Assembly: GCA_022701365.1 (NCBI GenBank)
Contig: JAKUHH010000131.1
Location: forward strand, 1-64,000
DNA from: Mycocentrospora acerina
Lineage: Eukaryota; Ascomycota; Dothideomycetes; Pleosporales
Direction: 5' to 3'
DNA: 64,000 nucleotides
A program made the translations under genes and the position numbers. The notes beneath the pieces were generated by a model that worked only from the letters and a program-made list of their open reading frames with translations, made no database searches and had not been told where the DNA came from. The stretch's first letter is position 1. Each line of letters begins with the position of its first letter. Below, one piece after another: positions 22,772 through 31,887 of the stretch.

Positions 22772-23956
22772 ATGGCGCCAGCCTCGGCACCAAATCAAGT
22801 GACTGAACCTTTTCCCATCTCCTGCGTTGCAGGTCGATACCTCCTCTTCGATGTAGACGTTGTCTCGCATTGTCGGCGCAAGCACAACATGTGCGGTGTG
22901 CTTGTCGGTACAATCCCGAACATGTCGCAGCAGAACGTCTTCCTTGGTATTCCGCTTGAGCTCATGCCTGAAGAGGCTAGGGTTCTTGTCGAGAATGGAC
23001 ACGCGTATGTTGTCGATGATGCAGTAGTGCATCGTGAGGGATTTGTAGAGATGAGTAGGGAAGACCGATTGAAGGCTCTGGAGGAGATGGATCGCAGGGG
23101 GGTTGAAGCTGCGAAAGAGAGCATGGACAAGGCGGAGAAGAAGAAGGATAAGGCGATGAAGGAGAGAGGGTTGAGGAGGGATGTGTTGGAGAAGCAAAGT
23201 GTGGACAGTATCGCGGACAGCACGATGACGGACGATATCGTGCACGTTGTACGTACCAGTGCCACCGAGTCTGGCCTCGGCTTCATTATGAAGGGATCGA
23301 CCTTCTCGGATTCTTTTGTAAAGACGAGCCAGTCCAATATCGATTCTTCTGCGTCCGAGTCTGCCTCTGAGTCTGCTCCTGATTCTGCCTCTGAATCCGG
23401 CCTTGGTTTCATCATGAAAGGATCAACTTTTTCAAGCCCTCGTACAACGCCAATCCAACCTCCCGTCGATGTGCCCGCTGCCGAGGAATCACTCTTTGAC
23501 TCGAGGCCCGCATCTCCTTTGCCATCCGTCAATACGTCCAAGGGTGCTAATGTCGCGCGGCAATATGTCACGCCGACCACCTCATATCCTCCTCTCATAA
23601 CAGCTCCTCGGGACAACGCGCTTCCACTCCCTCGTGTTCCCGCAAGCTACCCACTCTTCCGCTATCTACACTCGCGTGGCTACTTTCACATGCCCGGTCT
23701 GCGATTCGGCTGCAATTACTCCGTCTACCCTGGTGATCCTCTGCGCTATCATAGCCACTTCCTCGCTACTGGCATGGGCTGGGACCACGAGTTTGACCTC
23801 TTGGATGTTGTTGGCGGAGGACGTCTGGGTACAGGCACAAAGAAGGCGTACATGATTGGCGGTGAAGACCCGGATGTGGAAGTGCAGGGCGGAGGATCGT
23901 CTCCCGAGAAGAAAGAGTCAGTAAGAGCTTTCTCGATTGAGTGGGCAGCGCTGTAA
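22772..23956 (+). CDS. SEN34: tRNA-splicing endonuclease catalytic subunit Sen34
   Basis: Cuts the 3' splice site of intron-containing pre-tRNAs. Single exon, 394 residues. The N-terminal domain has RYLLFDVDVVSHCRRKHNMCG and a charged helix. The C-terminal nuclease domain contains YPLFRYLHSRGYFHMPGL and the catalytic triad: Tyr319 and His329 in YPGDPLRYHSHF, and Lys357 or Lys358 in GTGTKKAYMI. Between the domains is a disordered Ser/Glu-rich linker with a 14-residue exact duplication, ESGLGFIMKGSTFS, at residues 166-179 and 208-221. The duplicate copies differ at synonymous positions, so it is not a very recent slip. A substrate, the intron-bearing tRNA-Pro, sits 5 kb to the left. Confidence 0.94.
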   Translation: MAPASAPNQVTEPFPISCVAGRYLLFDVDVVSHCRRKHNMCGVLVGTIPNMSQQNVFLGIPLELMPEEARVLVENGHAYVVDDAVVHREGFVEMSREDRLKALEEMDRRGVEAAKESMDKAEKKKDKAMKERGLRRDVLEKQSVDSIADSTMTDDIVHVVRTSATESGLGFIMKGSTFSDSFVKTSQSNIDSSASESASESAPDSASESGLGFIMKGSTFSSPRTTPIQPPVDVPAAEESLFDSRPASPLPSVNTSKGANVARQYVTPTTSYPPLITAPRDNALPLPRVPASYPLFRYLHSRGYFHMPGLRFGCNYSVYPGDPLRYHSHFLATGMGWDHEFDLLDVVGGGRLGTGTKKAYMIGGEDPDVEVQGGGSSPEKKESVRAFSIEWAAL

Positions 23957-24648
23957 GAGTAGTAGAAGTAGGGTACATCCCTGAGTGAAAAAAAAATACA
24001 TCCTGTCGCTAGGCAGATTGGCAATTCAGACCACCAGTTTTTCTCCTTCCCAAGTCCACACACCCACTGATGATGCATGCTTTTTCTGCAATCGGTTCTC
24101 CCTCAAATACAAGCCTCCAACGATGGTCATTGCAGTATTTGTTGTGTTGTCGACCGTTCCGTCAATATCGTCGATTGATCCTTCAGCGATAATCTCCTGT
24201 CTACACATGGCTTTGAGAGTACATCTATCTCCCAGTAGGCTAACGAGGAAGTCCTACCGAGGAAGACCACTCCCCTCGGCTCTCCAAGCCCTTGTTCAAG
24301 CTAGGAGCGTATATGGAAGAAGTCCCTTTAAATAAATGGGGAGACCCCTGATTGGGAGTCAGTCTGAGACGACAGGATGTGTTGGTTCGTAAATCTCAGC
24401 ACTGAGTAGCTTGTTTAGGATATCTGTTTATTGGATGTTGCTCATCTGATGGTTTGCTTGTTGATGGTTATAACGTATGGTAGCAGCTTTCTAGAGGTAT
24501 TTGCGGCTTTGGTGTCTTGTCTTGCTGTTCTGGTCTGAGGCTTGTTCCGCGCTGGGTACAACAAACTGAGAGTAGTTGCATTTCCATTGCTCTCTCGTTG
24601 TTGAATTGATGGACAGGACTAGTCGAACTTCGGGGTAGGGTGTTATTC
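23957..24648. other. Intergenic region between SEN34 and the HET-ANK gene
   Basis: 3' regions of two convergent genes. No gene or RNA is recognised. Confidence 0.6.
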
Positions 24649-27600
24649 TCAGAGTGAGGTAGCGCCTTTTTTTACTAAGAAGTCCGCTATCTGCTTATGA
24701 CCTCTCCCCAAAGCTGCTTCGAGTGCGTTGCCATACTTTCCGCCTTGAGCGTTTACATCAGCACCTGCGTTAAGCAGCATCTCTACTACCTGCTTATCAT
24801 CTTTGTATATAGCAGCTGCTGCTGCCTGGAGTGCATTGCCGTACTTTCCACCTTGAGCTTTGACGTTAGCACCTGCGCTAAGCAACATCTCTACTACTTT
24901 CTCGTTGCCTCTGTGTGCAGCTGCCTGAAGTGCATTACCATACTTTCCACTTTGAGCGTTTACATCGACACCTGCGTTAAACAGCATTTCTACTACTAGT
25001 TCGTTGTGATAGGATCTTGCTGCTGCTGCTGCTGCTTGAAGTGCATTGCCGTACTCTCCACCTTGAGCGTTGACATCAGCACCTGCCTCAAGCAGCATCT
25101 TTAATACTTTCTCGTCGCCTTTGTGTGCAACTGCCTGAAGTGCATTACCATACTCTCCACCTTGAGCGTTTACATCAGCACCTGCGTCAAGCAGCATTTC
25201 TACTACTAGTTCGTTGCTATAGGATGATGATGCTACTGCTGCTGCTTGAAGTGCATTGCCGTACTCTCCACCTTGAGCGTTGACATCAGCACCTGCCTCA
25301 AGCAGCATCTTTACTACTTTCTCGTTGCCTTTGTGTGCAACTGCCTGAAGTGCATTACCATACTCTCCACCTTGAGCGTTTACATCAGCACCTGCGTCAA
25401 GCAGCATTTCTACTACTAGTTCGTTGCTATAGGATGATGATGCTACTGCTGCTGCTTGAAGTGCATTGCCGTACTCTCCACCTTGAGCGTTGACATCAGC
25501 ACCTGCCTCAAGCAGCATCTTTACTACTTTCTCGTTGCCTTTGTGTGCAACTGCCTGAAGTGCATTACCATACTCTCCACCTTGAGCGTTTACATCAGCA
25601 CCTGCGTCAAGCAGCATTTCTACTACTAGTTCGTTGCTATAGGATGATGATGCTACTGCTGCTGCTTGAAGTGCATTGCCGTACTCTCCACCTTGAGCGT
25701 TGACATCAGCACCTGCCTCAAGCAGCATCTTTACTACTTTCTCGTTGCCTTTGTGTGCAACTGCCTGAAGTGCATTACCATACTCTCCACCTTGAGCGTT
25801 TACATCAGCACCTGCGTCAAGCAGCATTTCTACTACTAGTTCGTTGCTATAGGATGATGATGCTACTGCTGCTGCTTGAAGTGCATTGCCGTACTCTCCA
25901 CCTTGAGCGTTGACATCAGCACCTGCCTCAAGCAGCATCTTTACTACTTTCTCGTTGCCTCTGTGTGCAGCTGCCTGAAGTGCATTACCATACTCTCCAC
26001 CTTGAGCGTTAACGTCAGCGACTTCGTTAAGCAGCATCTCTACAAATTTCTTGTCGCTATGTTTTGCTGCTATTGCTGCCTGAAGTACATTGCCGTATTG
26101 TCCACCTTGTGCGTTAACGTTAGTACCTGCGTTAAGGAGAATCTTTACAACTTCTTTGTCGCCATATTCTGCTGCTATTGCTGCCTGAAGTGCATTGCTG
26201 TATTTTCCACCTTGAGCGTTGACATCAGCACCTGCGTTAAGGAGAATCTTTACAACTTCCATGTAGCTATGGAATGCTGCGGCTGCCTGGATCGCATTGC
26301 CGTATTGTCCACCTTGTGCGTTAACATCAGCACCTGCGTTAAGCAGTATCTCTACTGTTTGCTTTTTGCCTTCGTATGCAGCTGCCTGGAGTGCATTGCC
26401 GTATTTTCCACCTTGAGCGTTAACATCAGCACCTGCGTTGAGCAGCATCTTCACATGTCCCTCGTTTCTTTCAGCTATTGCTGCCTGAAGTGCATTGCCG
26501 TATTCTCCACCTTGAGCGTTAATATCAGCACCTGCGTTGAGCAGCATCTCAACAACTGCCTTCTCGCTATTGTATGCTACTGCTGCCTGGAGTGCATTGC
26601 CGTATTGTCCACCTTGAGCGTTAACATCAGCACCTGCGTTAAGCAGCATCTCTACAACTTTCTTGTCGCAATACACTGCTGCTATTGCTGCTGCCTGGAG
26701 TGCATTGCCGTGTTTTCCACCTTGAGCGTTGACATCAGCACCTGCGCTAAGCAGCATCTCAACAACTGCCTTGTGGCTTTTAGCTGCAGCTCCCTGGAGT
26801 GCATTGCCATAATATCCACCTTGTGCGTTAACATCAGCACCTGCGTTGAGCAGCATCTCTACGACTTCCATGTCGGTATTGTATGCTACTGCTGCCTGGA
26901 GTGCATTGCCGTATTCTCCACCTTGAGCGTTAACATCAGCACCTGCGTTAAGCAGCATCTCTACAGCTTTCTCGTTGCTGAATTTTAATGCTATTGCTGC
27001 CTGGAGTGCATTGCTGTATTGTCCACCTTGTGCGTTAACATCAGCACCTGCATTAAGCAGCATCTCTATAAGTCCCTTGCTGAGATATCTTTTTGCCATT
27101 GCTGCCTGAAGTGCATTGCCGTATTGTCCACCTTGTGCGTTAACGTCAACACCTGCGTTAAGCATCATCTCTACTATTTGGCCTTTGCCCTCATATACAG
27201 CTGTCTGTAGTGTATTAGTATACACTCTACCTTGACATTCAACTTTTGTAGTTTGATGAAGTAATATTTGTGCAGCCTGGTTGTAGTCCTTTTCTATTGC
27301 CTCCTGAAGCGCCATTTTTTTGCACTCCTTCCCTGATTGAACTCCTACTCTTATATGTATCAAGTACCTGACGATATTCCTGAAGCCTTGCGTTGCAGCC
27401 TTCAAAATAGCTCTTTTTTGATCATAGATCACTACTACTTTGACACGTCGCTCAAAGTCTCCCCAAGACAGCACTTGTAATCCATCATCATATTCATTGT
27501 GCCCGACAGCTTTCCTGGCATTCACATTTACCATAAGCTTGACTACTTCGCTATTACATGTTTCTTGATCTGCAATGTTCTTTTTCAGTCTCTGCTCCAA

Positions 27601-28806
27601 CACAAATAGTGCTGGTTCCCTAACTGCTAGTATATCCCGAGATCTATATTCTGATTCTCGTGATCTATAGAATACATTCTCTGATTGAAGGCGGGGGAAA
27701 ATTATTTCTGTTGCATCTGAAGATTCCTGCGGGATTACGGGCAAAAAATAGGTAGTGTCCAATGTCACGAAGGAGTTCATGAAATTGAGGATCCCACGAA
27801 TTGAGATAGGTTCCGACTCAGTGGATTGAGTGGGTTGGAGTAGATGCGCTATAGCTTGATAAATAATCTGGTGAGTAGGTCTCTGGTAGTCTATGAAAAT
27901 ATTTTTCGTATCCAGCAGATTAGATGACATGCCAAGCAGGGCGTATATCTTGTCGCGTTCATCGGTTGCTTTGCTCGCTTGAAACCTGCGGAGGAGGATG
28001 CTTAGATCACGGTTCTCGACCCACCATGATCGTAACCGAGAGGGCCCTGGCATGATATCCAACACAGGTTGACAATGCGACGCAGGTATTTCTTTTATCA
28101 AAGACGATACGAGGACAAATATCTCCGCTGGGACAGACCAGGTACCACAACAAACATCGGCTTTTTTGGCATTTGCTACCTCTTGTAAAACCCAAACCCT
28201 CTTAAACCACTCCCTGTTTAGTAACTGCAATAAACCGGTGCGATGATTATTCCAATGATCCTCGTTAAGCATCGCCTGTATATGATAAAAATCAGTTTCT
28301 AACTTTTGAAGCTTGTTGAGCGCGGCCATTAGATCCATGATCTCTGCCGTTGCCTTCCCCAGCCAAATGAGGACCTTCTCGGCATTTTGGTAAATCTTTC
28401 CCATCTGCTGGACCTGTTGACTCTGCTCCTTTTTGTCGGTTTGGTTGATACAGATTGCATCAATCCACAAATAGCGGTCTCTGTCGTACAATCGCAGACA
28501 TTGTAGTGCCGAATGCAGATTGTCTGTCACCCACAGTCGCTTTCGATCAAGTGTTATGCATTCAACAAGCTCGGCGCTGCCCCATGTGTATGAGAGGGCC
28601 TCATATGGTGTGTGCTCGTTATTTGATAGGGATTGCGATAGAATCTCACATTCGATCTCAGGTCCTTCGTATTTCAATAGCTTCAGAAGTCGGAAAGCCA
28701 AGGTCTCAGATTTCAGAGGCATATACTGATATGGCTCTAGCTTTAGTGACGGAGAGCCCCTGACGTCAGGCGTTTCTGTCCTCTTTAAAAGGATAAGAGA
28801 GTTCAT
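24649..28806 (-). CDS. HET-domain protein with about 25 ankyrin repeats
   Basis: Single-exon gene for 1385 residues. The N-terminal HET (heterokaryon-incompatibility) domain shows YEALSYTWG (68-76) and LWIDAICINQTDKKEQS (from 113), followed by KIYQNAEKVLIWLG. A helical middle region of about 300 residues follows. From about residue 520 to the end there are about 25 ankyrin units with the core GADVNAQGGxYGNALQAA...VVEMLLNA. In filamentous fungi HET domains trigger cell-death reactions after non-self recognition, and variable repeats often form the recognition surface. I see no NACHT or NB-ARC domain, so HET and ANK are directly joined. Units around residues 962-1242 come from nearly identical 210-bp DNA repeats. 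No stop or frameshift interrupts the array, so it looks functional. The ligand and partner are unknown. Confidence 0.92.
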   Translation of the reverse strand: MNSLILLKRTETPDVRGSPSLKLEPYQYMPLKSETLAFRLLKLLKYEGPEIECEILSQSLSNNEHTPYEALSYTWGSAELVECITLDRKRLWVTDNLHSALQCLRLYDRDRYLWIDAICINQTDKKEQSQQVQQMGKIYQNAEKVLIWLGKATAEIMDLMAALNKLQKLETDFYHIQAMLNEDHWNNHRTGLLQLLNREWFKRVWVLQEVANAKKADVCCGTWSVPAEIFVLVSSLIKEIPASHCQPVLDIMPGPSRLRSWWVENRDLSILLRRFQASKATDERDKIYALLGMSSNLLDTKNIFIDYQRPTHQIIYQAIAHLLQPTQSTESEPISIRGILNFMNSFVTLDTTYFLPVIPQESSDATEIIFPRLQSENVFYRSRESEYRSRDILAVREPALFVLEQRLKKNIADQETCNSEVVKLMVNVNARKAVGHNEYDDGLQVLSWGDFERRVKVVVIYDQKRAILKAATQGFRNIVRYLIHIRVGVQSGKECKKMALQEAIEKDYNQAAQILLHQTTKVECQGRVYTNTLQTAVYEGKGQIVEMMLNAGVDVNAQGGQYGNALQAAMAKRYLSKGLIEMLLNAGADVNAQGGQYSNALQAAIALKFSNEKAVEMLLNAGADVNAQGGEYGNALQAAVAYNTDMEVVEMLLNAGADVNAQGGYYGNALQGAAAKSHKAVVEMLLSAGADVNAQGGKHGNALQAAAIAAVYCDKKVVEMLLNAGADVNAQGGQYGNALQAAVAYNSEKAVVEMLLNAGADINAQGGEYGNALQAAIAERNEGHVKMLLNAGADVNAQGGKYGNALQAAAYEGKKQTVEILLNAGADVNAQGGQYGNAIQAAAAFHSYMEVVKILLNAGADVNAQGGKYSNALQAAIAAEYGDKEVVKILLNAGTNVNAQGGQYGNVLQAAIAAKHSDKKFVEMLLNEVADVNAQGGEYGNALQAAAHRGNEKVVKMLLEAGADVNAQGGEYGNALQAAAVASSSYSNELVVEMLLDAGADVNAQGGEYGNALQAVAHKGNEKVVKMLLEAGADVNAQGGEYGNALQAAAVASSSYSNELVVEMLLDAGADVNAQGGEYGNALQAVAHKGNEKVVKMLLEAGADVNAQGGEYGNALQAAAVASSSYSNELVVEMLLDAGADVNAQGGEYGNALQAVAHKGNEKVVKMLLEAGADVNAQGGEYGNALQAAAVASSSYSNELVVEMLLDAGADVNAQGGEYGNALQAVAHKGDEKVLKMLLEAGADVNAQGGEYGNALQAAAAAARSYHNELVVEMLFNAGVDVNAQSGKYGNALQAAAHRGNEKVVEMLLSAGANVKAQGGKYGNALQAAAAAIYKDDKQVVEMLLNAGADVNAQGGKYGNALEAALGRGHKQIADFLVKKGATSL
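25081..25920 (-). repeat. Four tandem 210-bp units inside the ankyrin array
   Basis: Units start at 25081, 25291, 25501 and 25711, each encoding two ankyrin repeats (33 + 37 residues). By direct reading the last three units are identical over 210 bases each. The first differs at two positions (TTAATAC for TTACTAC, and CGTCGCC for CGTTGCC). The flanking units on both sides are clearly diverged. Identity at synonymous sites points to recent duplication or gene conversion. Confidence 0.95.
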
Positions 28807-31630
28807 GATTGTCGAAAAGTGCGTACGTACGTTGTAGAAAATAATCTGGTTACGAATATCAAGAGGCTACAAAGCAGCGTAGGCATCGATACAAGAATCC
28901 AATGCCAAGTAATTAGCGCATGTACTCCGCCACAAAGATAAACATACTGCGAATCCTGGCAGTTCATGGAATTCGATCTGAGATAATCTTTAAGCTCTAG
29001 GGCGTGGCCTTTGCGTGCAGGGTACATAACTTAGAAGGCCAAGGCTAAAGACATACCGTACACTCTTTTACAAGTGACTACGCAACATAACGTTGAGAGA
29101 CCACGCATTGTCAGACGAGTTTCCAGCATCCTCTTGCTCAGCGAAATTACCGAAATACACGTTCCGCACCTCAAAAAAACTCTACATCCCATTACAAACT
29201 TGATGGTTTGAACTCCTTTTTGGCCATCTGAACGTGTGATCAAAACGCGACGTTGCGAATGAATAGAGTGTATAAACAGAAAGCCGACAGGCGATACTGA
29301 AAGAACGATCGACAGCATAGCCAACACTGATTCTTCCCTTGTTGAACACTAGTATTTTGAAAGAATGATAACTGCAGAATCAGAATGCGTCAACCATGGC
29401 TTTGCAAAAATACGGTGGCGTTACTCCAGAAGTCTGATTGATAGAGTTTCTCGTTACTATAAGGTAGACGTTAATGTCTCTTGTGTGGCATTGCCATGGT
29501 AGTAATATAGAGAAAAAAATTGAATCAATTGGTGAATGATACCAAAAAGGGTCACACCTTTTTTTGAGGCATTGTGCCACTTGTTGATGTCCATAGGTGT
29601 GATATCACAATCATCTTCTTCCTAGTTTTGATGTTTGGCCACCGCCATCTTGTGCCGTAAGTATCGCTACACAATGGTTTATTTCGAGCTTACAATCCAC
29701 ATATACTCACTTACACGAATACGACTTTCATGATTGTATATTCCCAGAAATCTAGACTGATATGCCTGCGGATGTTGTAAATTCATAAAGTTCGGCATGC
29801 AAGGTTTCATTGGGTTAGTGGGGACATGTGAAAACGTGCAAGCGAATTGAGAATTCAGTAAAATGACGACTACATGAAGAAAGAATGAGGAGAGTATTAA
29901 CGATCATTTCGATTTGCCAATGCATTGTGAGTGATGGTAGAGAATACAAATGCGAAATAGTACATTCAGTGTGCTGATCCTGTTGAGATATTTGAGAGTA
30001 TAAATAAATCTAAAACGTTTGGCAGTCAGCAGGGCGTGACCGACTTGTCTACTGCAATGTTTCTCTTTGTCGTGTGATCTTAGACATGTTCTTAACTTAG
30101 TTCTAGACGATCAATATAAATGCAACGCATGTTTGCAAAAAAAACAACAACAATTGATATCGGTTGACTAACTGCTCCACACTACAAGTTTTTTTCTTAC
30201 CTCAATTACGACGTATATGCACATGTACGCATCAACGACGCAAGACTTGTAGAAAGAAATAACAAAAATTACCCCATACTACCACAACGTTGATCCCGTA
30301 CTCAGCCACACACCTGTCAACCACCTCACCGCTGCAAAGCTTTTACTTCGTGTGTGTATGTGGAAAAAACACTCTATTTCCAACCCCCTGCACAGTTTTG
30401 TTGTAAGCCAGTAGACTCGATTCACATGAACATGTACCTTTTCCTCCCACCTCCCCATTTACACTACAGTGCCATCACGTCTCCCCGGTTGGCTAGCCAT
30501 GCATACATACCATATATGACACACCACCACAACACCATCATCACACCATCTCCACATGGTCACATCGGCGCAAATTAAAAAGCAAAGAAACTGTTCAACA
30601 TATGCAGCTAGATAAGCGGCGCATGTGGTTTCCTAGACGACCGAAAAAGCAAATGAATACCAAGGATGATGGTGTGCGGGGTAGGTGATACGTCATCAGG
30701 GAAATAGATAAATGCATGTTTATACACAAAGATTTTTAAACGGAAGATGGAAGAGTATAGTGTTATGCAGCACACCACTAACCAAAAATAACGAGATTTT
30801 TCTTCTTCTCTCTTGGTGATGTTGTACAGGATGACTTAGCTAGCCAGCCAGTAAGACGATGTACCATATGTTTCTTTTAGAAGGTAGTAGTAGTAATGTA
30901 GAGTGGGTAGTACGAATATCTGTATTTACATCTACATCTACCATTCTACTTTTCCATCTCAACAATCTTGCATACCATCTACAAGCACCGGGAGAGAAGG
31001 GGAAGAAAAAAGAAGATTTGCAGATATAACGTTACAGCCTCTTCTACCATCACCACCCCATAAACAAATGAAACAGTCCAGCCAGAAGATTCGAATGAAT
31101 AAATCCAAATAACATTCTCATATTCAAAGTTTAGACAAAAGAGAGAAAAGAGAGAGAGAGAGGAGATTGTATTCTTCAAATTTAGTCTTTCCTCCTTCTT
31201 TCTTCTCCCTCACTCCCCCCATTCACTCACTCACTCTCCTTGCCAGCAATTTTTGCATCTCCACCACCAACAAGTTAAATCATCGCCCATCGGGCGGGAG
31301 GAAAAACGGTAAAAGAAAAGAAAAAAGAAAAAAAAGAACGCCCATGTCATGCACATACTACCACACCACGTTAAGAAAATAAAAAAAGATTCCCCAAAGG
31401 TTAAAGTAGATCCGATCCAATCCAGTTCAGTTCAATTCAATTCAATTTCTCCACCCAGCCAGCCCAGCCAACCCAGCCACCGGATCCATCCGTCCATCCA
31501 CCCACCCACCCCTGTAGCCATACTAGTATTCAAAATGTTTCCGCACAGTGACAAAAAAGAAAAAGGTAATAGAGCAAAAGAGAAGCAGTAGCAGTAGATG
31601 ACAAACAACCAAGAAGGGAAAGGAAATAAG

Positions 31631-31661
<31 letters not shown>

Positions 31662-31887
31662 TGGATGGAACGGTGAAAGAGAGAAAGAAAGATTGCCACT
31701 GGCATCTCTTGTCAATCCTCACTCACATCCATGAATAAGTAAAAAAAAAATCGGAAGCCAGATAGAAAAGAAAGGAAAAAAAAAGATGAAGAACGCCGTT
31801 TTTGTATGCACATCTCTCTTCGCTTTCCATTTCCAACCAGTAGTTTCGCACTCACACAAATACACACACACACGCACTATTGCCAAC
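28807..31887. other. Gene-poor AT-rich region between the HET-ANK gene and SYF1
   Basis: About 3 kb with only short frames, none with recognisable motifs. The left 2 kb is AT-rich. The right 0.8 kb (31120-31860) is a series of purine/pyrimidine-biased simple sequences on the SYF1 3' side, including GA-dinucleotide runs, CCAG/CCAC-type repeats near 31450-31515, and several A runs. Degraded mobile-element sequence is possible but I can name no element. Confidence 0.6.
31638..31661 (+). repeat. (AG)n microsatellite
   Basis: An uninterrupted AG dinucleotide run preceded by A9. It lies in a longer purine-rich strand downstream of SYF1. Confidence 0.8.

Noticed and set aside
25876..26988. 370-codon plus-strand open frame opposite the ankyrin array
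   Set aside because: It is the antisense reading of repeats; its Cys/Leu-rich repeating peptide arises from the reverse complement of the ankyrin codons.
28807..31887. Possible degraded (RIP-affected) transposon in the AT-rich stretch
   Set aside because: I could find no terminal repeats, transposase or reverse-transcriptase fragments; AT-richness alone is not enough.
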